A stretch of 60,000 bases of DNA from Takakia lepidozioides (lineage: Eukaryota; Streptophyta; Takakiopsida; Takakiales; Takakiaceae): the NCBI GenBank assembly GCA_030704615.1, contig CM060734.1, forward strand, positions 55,198,042 to 55,258,041, read 5' to 3'. The position numbers were made by a program, and so were the translations under genes. Below are positions 10,681 through 21,300 of the stretch, piece after piece. A model generated the notes under the pieces. It saw nothing but the letters and a program-made list of their open reading frames with translations. It ran no database searches and was not told the DNA's origin. Each line of letters opens with the position of its first letter. The first letter of the stretch is position 1.

Positions 10681-11444
10681 ATGGCCAACCGGCTTCAGCA
10701 GCTAGAGCAGAGGCTCGCTGCCATGGCTACAGCTCAGGTGGTACCGGCTCTAAGGCCGGATGGTCCACCTCCTGCTCCTGAGGGAGGAGATATGGGAGGC
10801 ATGGGATTCATGTGTGGAGCAGCACTACCACTAGTGCAGGTGGAGTCTGCTGCAGCCGTGACTCGAGGAGCAGCACGAGTTCCTGAGCCACGAGGTGCAG
10901 AGGTGGAGTTGGATCCACAGCGTGGGGAGGCAAGCCGTCAGGCTAGGCTTCCTCAGTCATTCACATTGGCGGAGACAGTGTCGACGCCATCCATGGCACC
11001 TAGTTCTCGCCCGACTGTTACCGTTACCGAGGCGGAGGTTACTATGCCATTGGGGAGAGCTACACGGGTAGCACCACTACCTAGTGTTGCCAAGGCTACG
11101 GCAGCTAGTGTGCTGCTAGGAGCGGCCACATCTGTGTGCCAGGCTCCATTGTTCTCGGCTACCATGATTGCGACGCCGGGGGTAAGACCAGCTGAGGTGT
11201 TCAGGCTGGCAGCTACACTCTGTGAGAGTGGGGAGGTTACTTCATCTTCTGCGGAGATAGTGGGAGGTGTAGTGCCGGAGGGATCCTCGGATTTGAGGGT
11301 CAAGACTGCCACGGCGGCGCCATGGCAAGCTGCAGCTGCCAGGTTGATGGAGCTGCCAGCTAGGCCAGCCATTGAGCGCGCCATGGTGACACCTGGAGTT
11401 GTCATGTTAGACAACCAGGATGGCATTTTCTGTTTGAGTGGACC
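10681..11444 (+). CDS. Ty3-B Gag-Pol linker region (A/P/V-rich)
   Basis: Frame MANRLQQLEQRLAAMATAQ followed by about 240 residues of low-complexity Ala/Pro/Val/Thr-rich sequence and then IFCLSGP just before the protease. No domain is recognised. In the parent element it probably tethered nucleocapsid to protease. It joins the next frame through a shift near 11450. Confidence 0.5.
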
Positions 11445-12186
11445 GTGCAGGCAAGCAAGAGGTACCGGCCACTGCGAGTCTTGTTGGACTCGGGAGCTCA
11501 GCCATTGATGCTGGGCAGAGCTGCTATTGCAGGCTTGGGCCTCACGGAGGCGGATATGGAGCCTTGTCCTTTCCAGATACAGACGTCTCTGGGAGGATCG
11601 GAGCAGGCTCGGGGCATGACACGGCATGAGTTGGCTATCAGACTACGGCCGGATCACCCTACAGATGGCTCAGTGATGCGAGCCAAGGCCATTGTGACAG
11701 ACGCAGTCTCATACGATGTCCTGGTTGGTGGGGCAGTGTTGTACCCCATGGGCTTCACCCTGGATTTTTGGGAGGAGTCAGCTTCCTATAGGCCTGCATG
11801 GCAGTCAGGGGAGGGCCGGCGTGTGCAGCTCCCTGTGACGTTCATAGGAGGAGTTGCGGTTGCCCAGCGAGGCAAGATGCCGACACTAGCAGCATTCACA
11901 GCGGCAGTGAGTTGGCCTAGAGAGTTGCTTGAGGGCAATGCTCATTCAGAGGATGTACCACCTCCGGGAGAGCAGGATGACATGTATGGTATGGCGGAGT
12001 TGCCTACCATGGTTGCTCAGACTCCATTGTGGGGCACGAGCAAGGATTTGCAGCGGGATGCTGATCGACGGGTGCAACAAGCCTGGGTGGAGGCTTTTGT
12101 ACCGTCAGGAGAGGAGGAGAGTGTGGGGATTGCACCAGGACCACCTCAATTGTCTCCATTGGACACCACACCTATTGTGTGGCAGT
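11445..12186 (+). CDS. Ty3-B aspartic protease
   Basis: RPLRVLLDSGAQPLMLGRAA contains the retropepsin active-site triad as DSGA, followed by a strand-rich domain ending around DVLVGGAVLYPMGFTLDF, the usual second half of a Ty3 protease. The same uninterrupted frame runs on into methyltransferase motif I at 12200, so protease and methyltransferase were one polyprotein. It would cleave Gag-Pol in the particle. Confidence 0.75.
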
Positions 12187-13379
12187 CTCCGGATGAAGGC
12201 ATTTGTCTTCTGGACTTGTTTGGCGGGATCAGCACCGGATTGGCTGCTGTGTTACAGGCAGGTGTACGAGTTCGGCGTTACCTGTATGTGGAGAGGGATG
12301 AGACTGCACGACGCGTTTCACTTCGCCATGTTGCTCAGTTGGTGCAGCGGTACCCTGAGTTGTTGTCGGTGTCTGCAATTCGTGGATATCAGCAGGCCTT
12401 GCCAGCAGACATTTCGTTGCTGGGGGGCGCAGGATTTGGAGCGGGTTGGCTCCATTGATCTGGTAGTGGCAGGTTGGCCCTGCCAAGGGCATTCATCAGC
12501 CGGGCATGGCAATGGATTGCGAGACTCGAGGTCGGGTCTGTTTTGGGAGATGGTGGGGTTTTGCGCCACTTGCAGCTTCATCAAGCTGTATCTCCAGCAT
12601 ACATCTTGGAGAATGTGCCACTGATGGGCGATTCTCGGGCCAGGGTGATGGCCAGTGTGCATCAAGTCCGGTCGTGGCTTGGGTCAGCAGTGTTGCTAGA
12701 TGCAGCTACAGTGGGGTCACGGGCTCATCGTCCACGGCTATGGTGGACTAACATGATGCCACCCGCACTGCTCAAGCGTGCATTTGATGGGGTGCAGCGG
12801 CCAGCACATCTCACAGTGGATAACATTCTGGACACAGGGAGGCAGTCTCAACGTGTGAGACACGATGACCGTTCGCCTTTGGCAGTGGTCAACAAGGTGG
12901 GTCAACCACGAGCAGCATTACCTACACTGCTCAGCTTCCCAGGATCGCATGCTTTCCGGGATAGTGGACCTGGCCTCCTGTGGGATGCTCAGTTGCAGCA
13001 GTTAGTGGAGCCTAATGCTGACGAGCGTGAGCGGGCAATGGGTTTTACCACTGGTACCACGGCGGTGTCGTCTCTTTCTGAGGCATCACGTCGTCAAGTG
13101 TTGGGGCAAGCAATGGATCTCAATTGCTTGACCTGGATTATCAGCTTGGCTCTAGCTGAGCAACGCAGAGTGCGGAATACACTTCCCTCAATGGTCTCTC
13201 TGCCTACCGAGACGGTACAGGCAGTGAGTGGGGGCGAGCATATGAGGACCACGGGGTGCATGCATCCATGGCACACGTGGGAGGTGCTCGAGGTTCAGAG
13301 GGAGTTGGCAGCCAAGGCGGCTGTGATGGATGAGGTTGGGGATTCTTCTCGGTTGAGGAGGTCCTCAAGGATGAGATGA
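12187..13379 (+). pseudogene. C5-cytosine DNA methyltransferase domain of Ty3-B (DNMT3-like), two frameshifts
   Basis: Motif I is CLLDLFGGISTGLAAVLQAG (about 12205), followed by YVERDETARR (motif II). Motif IV is AGWPCQGHSSAG with the catalytic Cys (about 12475); GLRDSRSGLFWEM follows. Motif VI is YILENVP (about 12610), motif VIII is AHRPRLWWTN (about 12735), and late motifs are RAMGFTTGTT (about 13030) and RRQVLGQAMDLNCLTWI (about 13095). Order I-IV-VI-VIII-X is canonical, not the permuted DRM order, and the late motifs (HRPRLWW, GF..TT, RQ.LG) recall DNMT3. It lies between protease and RT. Frameshifts at about 12430 (run of G) and 12555 (GGGGTTTT) break it; both are in homopolymers, so assembly error is possible. 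Expected role: adding methyl groups to cytosine in DNA. Target is unknown. Confidence 0.88.
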
Positions 13380-15030
13380 TGGGGCAGGATGATGCCTTGT
13401 CATTGACTGAGCAGGTAGGGAGTACTGCTCAAGAGGTTGCAGCATAGCAACCACGGGACGCGTCCTCTACCTCTAAGCCCACTGGACTTAAGGTTGTAGT
13501 TACGGAGGACAATTGGGAGCCTGACATTGGACCCATTGTCACCGGAGGAGAGAGACGACGTATACGGCGGTTCCTGAGGGCTTACAGGAATTGCTTTGCC
13601 TTCAGTTTGAAGGACTTGGGAGCACTGAAGGGTCAAGAGATCCGTATTGAGTTGGCCACTGACACGCCAATCTTTCGGAGACCCTATAGATACAGTGACA
13701 TGGAGAGGTCTTTGATTCAGATGAGGACTCAAGATCTCTGGGAGGCAGGTTTGGTGGAGCTCTCTGGTGGAGAGTATGCTTCAGCCACAGTGATGCCAGC
13801 CAAGAAGGATGTCTATGGCAATTGGACGGAGAGACGTATGTGCGGTGATTACCGGCCTGTAAATCGTCAGACCAAGTCCGATAAGTATGCCATGCCAACA
13901 CCAGAGGAGATCTTTGATGCCATCGGGCATGCTAAGGCCTTTAGCACTTTGGATTTACGATCCGGATATCACCAGTTGCCAATCAAGGAGGCGGACAAGC
14001 AGAAGACGGCATTCTGGGGGATCAATGAGCACGGCAAGGATTGCCTATATCAGTGGCGGTTCTTACCATTTGGGCTTAAGAATGCTCCTGCAGAGTTTCA
14101 GAGAGTCATGGATAGGATTCTAGCAGGGGTGGACTTTGCTCGGTGCTACATAGATGACATCATCATCTTTAGTGTTACGATGGAGGAGCATGAGAGACAC
14201 CTTCAGGTGGTATTGGAGCGCTTGAGAGCGCACGGATTGAAGTTGCATCCGGGGAAGTGCAAGTTTTTCCACAACCAGATTGAGTATCTGGGTCACATGA
14301 TATATCCTGGAGGATTGGGGGTACAGCAGACTAAGGTAGAGGCCATTGCACAAATTCCACGCCCCACGGATGTGAGCCGAGTTCGAGCTTTCATGGGGTT
14401 GGCAAACTATTATAGACGGTTTGTCAAGGGATTTAGTACCATTGCAAAGGCTCTAACCAAGCTGACCAAGGTGGACCAGGAGTGGCAGTGGGAAGATGAG
14501 CAGGAACGAGCTTTTCAAGAGCTCAAGGCGAGGTTGACCTCGGCGCCTATCTTGAGACGACCTATCAGGGGGCGTCCCTTTCAGCTGCATACGGATTGGA
14601 GCATGCTGGGGCTTGGAGCGGTGCTCACACAGGTGGATGATGAGGGAAGAGAGTTCGTAGTGGCTTACGCTAGCCGCTCGAACAACGCTGCAGAGGCTAA
14701 GTACAGCTCATATGAGGGAGAGTGCTTAGCTGCAGTGTGGGCCGTGGCACACTTCAGGTGCTATCTATACGGCAATCTTTTCACCCTTGTCACGGATCAC
14801 CAGCCACTCAAGTGGTTGATGGAGTCAGACAAGCTTACGGGGAAGCTTGCACGGTGGGCACTTATACTCCAGGAGTATGACTTTCAGGTTGTGCATCGAC
14901 CGGGTTTGGTCAATCGGGATGCGGATGGATTGAGTCGCAATCCATGCATGAGCCAGCAGGATGACACTGGAGCTCGGTGGCATGGTGAGACGGACGAGGA
15001 GATGGTGCCGGGATGGCACGCATCTGCATT
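13380..15030 (+). CDS. Ty3-B reverse transcriptase and RNase H
   Basis: The long frame from about 13457 through 15544 has RT motifs [53 protein letters not shown] and the catalytic CYIDDIIIFS (about 14145), then LGHMIYPGGL and RAFMGLANYYRRFVKGF. RNase H follows with LHTDWSMLGLGAVLTQ (usual TDAS is TDWS), YEGECLAAVWA and VTDHQPLKWLM, ending NRDADGLSRNP. A stop at about 13455 (TAG) separates it from upstream sequence. It copies element RNA into DNA and removes the RNA strand. The domain itself is uninterrupted. Confidence 0.9.
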
Positions 15031-16430
15031 TTTGTGTATCTTGGCATCGGGAGGTCAGATTGGACCTACAACAGGGATGACTGTAGACGGAGTGTCTGAG
15101 GACCCTGAGGCTAGTGATGAGCTAGGTGGTGCCAGAGATATACATGAGGATTCGGCTGTGTTGGACTACCTCCGCACGGGAGACACGGCAGCCATTGTGA
15201 CTGCCAGGGAGAGGGATCGGATCCTGCAACGAGCCAAGAGGTTCAAGTGGGAGGGGATACACCTACTTCGAGTGTGGGAGGATGGTCGGGTGAGGATTGT
15301 GCCTCACCCCACACAGCGTGCACGGTTAGTGCGGCATGCCCATGAGGAGTTGGGGCATTTTGGAGTGCGACGCACTCACAGTTTACTGCAGGGGCAGTAT
15401 TGGTGGCGTGGTATGCATACAGAGGTGCAACAGTTTGTGGCTAGGTGCATGGTGTGTGACAGGGTGTGCTTCTTCATTCAACTCCCCTACACCACAGTTG
15501 CATCCTTTACCTATCATGGGATTGGGCTACAGGTGGAGTCTTGACTTCGCAGGACCGTTGCCACTGACTATGCGCCACCACAGATATGTGTTGGTGATGG
15601 TGGAGCACTTCTCCAAGTGGATTGAGTTGGTTCCATTGCCTGACAAGGCTAGTGAGGGGGCTGCGTATGCATTCTTGGATCGTGTGCTTAGCCGATTTGG
15701 TGCTCCAGCTGAGGTACTCACGGACCAAGGGAGAGAGTTCTTGGGAGTTTCAGGCTTTGTGTGATAAAGCCTTGATCGACCACCGCACCACTTCTCGGGA
15801 TCATCCTGAGGCCGATGGCTTGGCAGAGAGAGTTGTTCAGACGGTGAAGAGGGTTTGCGCAAGTATGGCTTGCAGAAGGGACACCTAGGAGATTGGGATC
15901 TTCAGGTTCCTTGGTTAGCCCGGCTACAGGTTCAGCAAACAAGCATCACTTGCCTCCTTCTCACCATATTTCCTTCTCTTTGGCCGAGAGCCGGATTTGC
16001 CTGCAGCCATTCGTAGGGACACTGCTCAAGTCCTTAACCTTGACGATCCGGACGTGTGGGTACGTGCATGTGATCAGCGTGCAGAGTTGTTCAAGAAAGT
16101 CATGCCCATGGCTTTTGAGAACCTTGCCATTGCACAGCACCGTGATACGTTGAGGTATGCCACTATACGTGGTGGAGGATATCGTCCTGGGGTTCGGAGG
16201 TTTAGCCCTGGTGACTATGTTTATTTGCAGCAGACTGCTCCTACGACTCTGGATGTTACTGCAGGGCGTGTTATTCTGAGGGTTCGAGAGGTGTTGCCCT
16301 CAGGGGTCCTGATCTTGGAGGGTCGGGATGGCATGACTTGGAAGGACCATGTGCGTAATTGTGCCCATGTCATCTTCCCAATGTCGATGGCAGAGTTGAC
16401 CCAAACTTGGCAGTGGTACCTGCAGGTTTG
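15031..16430 (+). pseudogene. Ty3-B integrase (frameshifted)
   Basis: The HHCC zinc site is visible in ARLVRHAHEELGHFG...ARCMVCDR (about 15320-15460). The DDE core has SLDFAGPLPL (about 15540), VLTDQGREFL (about 15715) and DHPEADGLAERVVQ (about 15800). Frame changes occur near 15465, 15750, 15860 and 15920. The C-terminal part resumes as DLPAAIRRDTAQVLNLDDP at 15997 and ends with a GPY/F-like barrel (YRPGVRRFSPGDYVYL). After a further one-base shift near 16350 the frame enters the PHD finger. Integrase inserts the cDNA; this copy is broken. Confidence 0.85.
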
Positions 16431-16577
16431 AGGTGCATGCTCTGTGGGTCTGCCAAAGGGGCAGCCACCATGCTGGTGTGTGATCGATGCTCAAGGGGTT
16501 GGTATATGGGATGCTTGACACCACCTCTTGAGAAGGTTCCTGACGGAGATTGGTTGTGTCCACACTGCTTGGGATAG
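16431..16577 (+). pseudogene. PHD finger at the C-terminus of Ty3-B Pol
   Basis: The frame 16359-16577 reads LRCMLCGSAKGAATMLVCD, then RCSRGWYMGCLTPPLEKVPD and GDWLCPHCLG, stop. Cys spacing is that of a C4HC3 PHD finger, but the zinc-ligand His of the GWHxxC position is Tyr (TAT in place of CAT, a C-to-T change). PHD fingers bind histone H3 tails; here it takes the place a chromodomain holds in chromoviruses, so a role in targeting integration is inferred. One frameshift separates it from integrase. Confidence 0.85.
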
Positions 16578-17014
16578 TGGCAGTGGACATGACTGGAGGC
16601 AGCTAACAAGACATGGGAGGCCAAGCTCATAGGAGTCAATACATGAGATCCCAAGCTCAAGTTCACAGGTTGCAAGACGGCGACTAACGATGGCAACTCT
16701 TGCACCCGGCCTCTTGATCTATCGAGTTTGAGTGTAGTAGGGATAGTGGTGGAGGACTTAGTGAGGCTATGGTCACTATCACATCTTGTGGCTACCTGGA
16801 CTTAGAGGGACCTAAGCACCAGCTAGGGGGGCGATTGTATGGACTAGTGACTGCCATAGTGGGCAGCGTAGTGGCAGCCTAGTGACTGACTAGTTGTAGC
16901 CTAGTGGTTGGACTAGTGGCTGGACTAGTGGTAGACTAGTGGTATACTAGTGTGTGGTGTGCACATGTGTTGTGTGGTTTTGGACAGCGATGTAGTTGTG
17001 TAGCGATATGTATG
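16578..17014 (+). other. 3' non-coding end of Ty3-B
   Basis: AGCTAGGGGGGCGA at about 16820-16833 could be a polypurine tract, followed by TTGTATGGACTAGTG and a stretch rich in CTAGTGG repeats (about 16835-16960). It ends against Ty3-A gag at about 17014. I found no copy of this at the 5' end, so a short LTR is only suspected. Confidence 0.5.
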
Positions 17015-17590
17015 CGCACGACACAAAGTTTAAGGTGAAACCTAAGGAACCCGACACCTTCGAAGGCGTCCGAAATCGGAAGGCACTCAACACCTGGCTC
17101 CTGGAGCTAGAACAGTACTTCCGGGCGGCCAAGTTGAGTGACGAGGATCGGGTGGAAGTAGCTCTCACCTATTTGAGGGGCTATTCCCAACAATGGTGGC
17201 AGAAACGCCTTCACGACCGAGGTCCAAGCCCGGAAACCTTGAACTGGAGTGGGTTCAAGGAATTGATGAAGAGACAGTTTGTGCCCCTCAACGCGTCCTG
17301 GCTTGCCTGGGACAAGATGAGGAATTTGAAGCAAACAGATGACATTCGAGGATATGTCCAGGCTTTCAATGTGCTTTTGCTCGAAGTCGCGGACATGGCA
17401 GAACCGGAAATGGTCTTCAACTTTGTGGCGGGACTGGCCCCATGGGCCAGGCGGAAGTTAGAGGAGAAGCCACCTAAGACTTTGAACGAGGCAATTGAGA
17501 GGGCTGAATGTTTCTCGGATGTCCCTAGGGGTGAAAGACAAGGCCGTACGGAGCTGAACCACAAGAAACCCCCGGCGGGAAGGTGACTCA
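17015..17590 (+). pseudogene. Ty3-A gag, capsid part (resumes after Ty3-B)
   Basis: HDTKFKVKPKEPDTFEGVRN, then NTWLLELEQYFRAAKLSDED and YLRGYSQQWWQKR are the retrotransposon Gag (UBN2/Retrotrans_gag-like) capsid signature, ending LNEAIERAECFSDV. It joins 5195-5498 across the Ty3-B insertion. The frame breaks near 17580. Confidence 0.85.
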
Positions 17591-18220
17591 TTCCGACCGG
17601 AAAAGAAGTGGGATAGGCCACGCGGCGACAATGGCACGTGGAAATCGAAGGGAGGGCCTTCACAAGTCAAGGCGGCACCCGGTTGCTTCGAAAGGAAAAG
17701 CGGGTGGAGCGGCCTATGGCGGACAGAAGTCAACCTTTGATGGAGTGTGTTTCAATTGCGGGAGCCTGGGCACATGGCCAAGAAGTGCACGAAGCCCCGG
17801 CAATTGAACATGACTCGGGCGACCACAGAACTGTCGGAAGATACCATCAGTCGCTTGGTGGAAGCGGTGGTGGCCAGGACTTGCAAGGTAGGCAAATTTT
17901 CTTGTGAGTTGTATCAGGAAACTGGCGCCTTACGAAAAGGGAGTCAGTTATTGTTCGTGGATGGGATAATATCCGGAACTAATGTGTCGTTGTTGGTGGA
18001 CACAGGAGCGTCGCACTCCTTCATGACACCGGCAACGGCACAAAAGCTGGGACTCCCGACAAGTGACGTGGGGGCCTCTATTGAGGTGCGTTCTGCCAAA
18101 GGTAACCGCAATTGGCGACAAGGTTGGCGTTTGATGTTCCTCTTCAACTGGGGAGTTGGGAGGGACGTGAGAACTTCACCATCTGCGAGATCGATGGAGT
18201 GGATCTCATTTTGGGGATGA
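17591..18220 (+). pseudogene. Ty3-A zinc knuckle and protease (frameshifted)
   Basis: A nucleocapsid stretch of basic sequence leads to a CCHC knuckle, FNCG at 17750 and EPGHMAKKCTKP at 17763, split by one frameshift. The protease follows: SLLVDTGASHSFMTPATAQK with active-site DTGA at about 18000, then [11 protein letters not shown] second shift near 18110 leads into the RT frame ([14 protein letters not shown]). Confidence 0.85.
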
Positions 18221-19990
18221 CATTTTTGAGCAAATCCGGAGCGGTCATAGATGGCCGCAAGAGAGTAGTCACGCTGCCATGTGGGAATGGTGGCGAGGTC
18301 TTACGAGTGTCGGAAATGCCCAAACCAATGGGAGGGCGAATAAACCTTCTGTCAGCAAGGGAGTGGGCCGTGGAGGAGGCACACGAGCCCCAGTTTTTGC
18401 TCTACATTAGAGAAGTGAAGGGAGAAGGCGATGGGGAGCCGAGCCCAGATTGGATCAAGGGGATTTTGGAGAAATACCAGGATGTGATGCCGGAGGATTT
18501 ACCAAGCGGTTTGCCACCGCGAAGAGGAGTTGACCACAAGATTGAGGTGATACCGGGATCGGAACCGCCTGCCAAGGCGCCCTACCGGTTGAGCCACAGA
18601 GAGTTGGTCGAGCTGAAGACTCAACTCAAAGATCTAATGTCAAAGGGGTACATCCGGCCGAGTAAGTCACCTTACGGAGCCCCGGTGCTATTTGCAGATA
18701 AAAAGGATGGGACGCTGCGGATGTGTGTCGATTACAGGGCTCTGAATAAGATGACTATAAAAAACCGGTACCCTTTGCCAAAGATCGACGACCTCTTCGA
18801 TCGGTTGGCAGGAGCGAAGTATTTCAGCCGGATCGACTTGCGTTCCGGCTATCATCAAATTCGGGTGGCGGAAGGAGATGAGGAGAAGACCGCGTGTAGG
18901 ACAAGGTATGGTTCATATGAGTTCTTGGTGATGCCTTTTGGGCTCACCAATGCACCAACGACATTTAACATGCGATGAAGCCTTTTCCAGGAGTGGTTGG
19001 ATGACTTTGTGATCGTGTACATCGACGACATCTTGGTGTACTCGAAAACAAAGGAGGAGCACCTGGAGCACCTGAAAAGGGTGCTCTAAAAATTGCGGGA
19101 AGGGAAGCTGTATGCCAAAGATTCAAAGTGCGAATTCGGGGTCACAAAAGTGGAGTTCCTGGGGCATGTGATTACTCAGGATGGGATCAGAATGGATGAC
19201 AGGAAGGTGAGGGCAATCTTGGACTGGGAGCCTCCGACTTCGGTCCCGGGAGTGCGATCCTTCCTAGGACTCGCCTCCTATTACCGGAAGTATGTGAGAA
19301 ATTTCACCAAGATCGCGGGACCGCTGTCAGACCTTCTGTGTAAATCCAAAGTCTGGGCATGGAACACCTTTTGTGGCCAAGCTTTTGCTGAATTGAAGCA
19401 GCGGATGGTGGAAGCTCCAGTCTTGAAAATCCCGGAGTTCGATCTTCCGTTCGAGATACATACAGATGCGTCGGACTTCGCGATTGGGGGTGTACTGATG
19501 CAAGATGGACGTCCAGTGGCTTACGAAAGTAAGAAACTGAATGAAGTGGAGCGACGGTGGCCGACGCACGAGAAAGAGATGAAGGCGGTGGTGCACTGTC
19601 TTGAGCTTTGGTGCCACTATGTTGGTTCCAACCCAGTGAAGGTGTTCACGGACAATGTCACGGTGAAGTATTTTGCCACGCAGCCCAAGTTGTCCCCAAA
19701 ACAACTTAGGTGGCAAGATACTTTGGCGGTGTTCGACGTGGATATCCAATACAAACCGGGACGAGACAACGTGGTGGCCGATGCTTTAAGTAGAAAGCAG
19801 CAGCTCTTGTTGGTGTACAAGGGCGAGACGGCGCTCCAAAGGAAGATCCGGAAGGCTTGCCGGAAGGATGAGCTGGCGAAGTCTGTGATGCAAGACTTGA
19901 GGATGGGGGTTAAATCGCAGTTCCACTTGCATAATGGACTGCTCCGGTATAAGCAAAAGCGTCTCTACGTGTCGAAGGGAGGGATCAGAG
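18112..19990 (+). pseudogene. Ty3-A reverse transcriptase and RNase H
   Basis: RT motifs: [59 protein letters not shown] and [16 protein letters not shown] (catalytic YIDD at 19017-19031). Connection is FLGHVITQDGIRMDD and RSFLGLASYYRKYVRNF. RNase H has EIHTDASDFAIGGVLMQ, EKEMKAVVHCLELW and VFTDNVTVKYF. Stops TGA (18976-18978) and TAA (19087-19089) interrupt it. Confidence 0.92.
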
Positions 19991-21300
19991 ATAGCCCCTT
20001 GAGAGAATGCCATGATAGCCCGCTTGCGGGCCACGGCGGAGCCAAGCGCACCGCGACACTCTTGAAGAAAGAGTATTTCTGGCCCAAACTAAGGGAGGAG
20101 GCAGAGGAGTATGTCAAGACATGCACCACATGCCAACAAAACCGGAGCGAGTACAAAAAGCAAGCGGGGCTGTTACAACCCTTGCCGATTCCAGAGGGGA
20201 CTTGGGAAAGTGTCTCGATGGATTTCATGACTGTTATGCCACTGTCAAAATGATTCGATGCAATCATGGTGGTGGTGGATAGGTTCAGTAAAATGGGCCA
20301 TTTCATCCCCACTAAGGAGACGACAACGGCGCAGGAGACAGGGCGACTTTACTTCGCCCACGTCTTAAAGCATCATGGAGTCCCGAAGGATATTGTCTCG
20401 GACCGCGATCCAAAGTTTACGAGTAAATTTTGGAGGACACTTTGGAAGAAGATGGGGACGAGGCTGAAGATGAGCACCGCCTTCCGACCTACAACCGACG
20501 GCCAAACGGAAAGAGTGAATTCCGTAGTGAAGCAGATCTTGCGGAATTACGTGTCGGCAGACCAATCAGACTGGGTGGAACACTTAGACGCGGTAGATTT
20601 CTGTTATAATAACACAGAACACTCCGCAACGGGAGTTTCCCCTTTCGTATAGGTCTATTGGAAAGCACCTCTGGTGCCGACAAGTTGGGCCGCCCAGGAC
20701 GTTGAGGAACCGGCAGTAGCGGCGGTACTGGAAGAACGCGAGCGTTTGTTGAAGCTCGCAAAGTACAACATTGCCAAAGCTAGGAAACGGTATGAAAGGC
20801 AGGCGAATCGGAAGCGGAGGGAAGTGAAGTTTGAGGCAGGCACGGAGGTCTAGTTGAACATCAAGAATTTTCGACTACCTCCGGAAGTGAGTCCGAAGTT
20901 CGTACCTCCACATGCGGGACCCTTTCGCATTCGGAAGGTTATGAATGAGGATGTGTATGAATTGGAGCTGTCGGCAAACAGCAAGGTGCACCCAGTATTC
21001 TATGTCTCCCTTTTGAAGGCTTACTTCAAAGATGAAGCGCGTCCAAATCGGCATCAAGTGTTGCATCCGCCACCTATGCTGTTGGATCATGAAAATGAAC
21101 CTGAGTACGAGGTAGAGGCAGTACTTAAAGTCGAGGAGGTTTAAGAACCGAGAAACGGAGTATCTCGTCAAATGGAAGGGCTATCATCATGTGGAGGCAT
21201 CTTGGGTGCGTGCCTCAGAAATGGGAAACGCATCCGAGGTGGTTGCAGCGTTCGAAGGGCGACCTCAAAAGCGGAGAAGCGTTGATGGGGACATCAACCT
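19991..21300 (+). pseudogene. Ty3-A integrase and chromodomain
   Basis: Zinc site H(2)C(2): CHDSPLAGHGGAKRTATLL...CTTCQQNRS (about 20005-20150). DDE core: SVSMDFMTVMPL, DIVSDRDPKFTSKFW and PTTDGQTERVNSVV. Stops at 20251 (TGA), 20650 (TAG), 20851 (TAG) and 21142 (TAA). After the last stop a shifted frame gives ETEYLVKWKGYHHVEASWVR, a chromodomain, ending around RRSVDGD. The chromodomain marks this as a chromovirus; such domains steer integration to methylated-histone chromatin. Confidence 0.9.

Noticed and set aside
12187-13379. DRM- or CMT-type host methyltransferase gene
   Set aside because: Motif order is not permuted as in DRM, there is no chromodomain insert as in CMT, no introns, and the frame is continuous with a retroviral protease.
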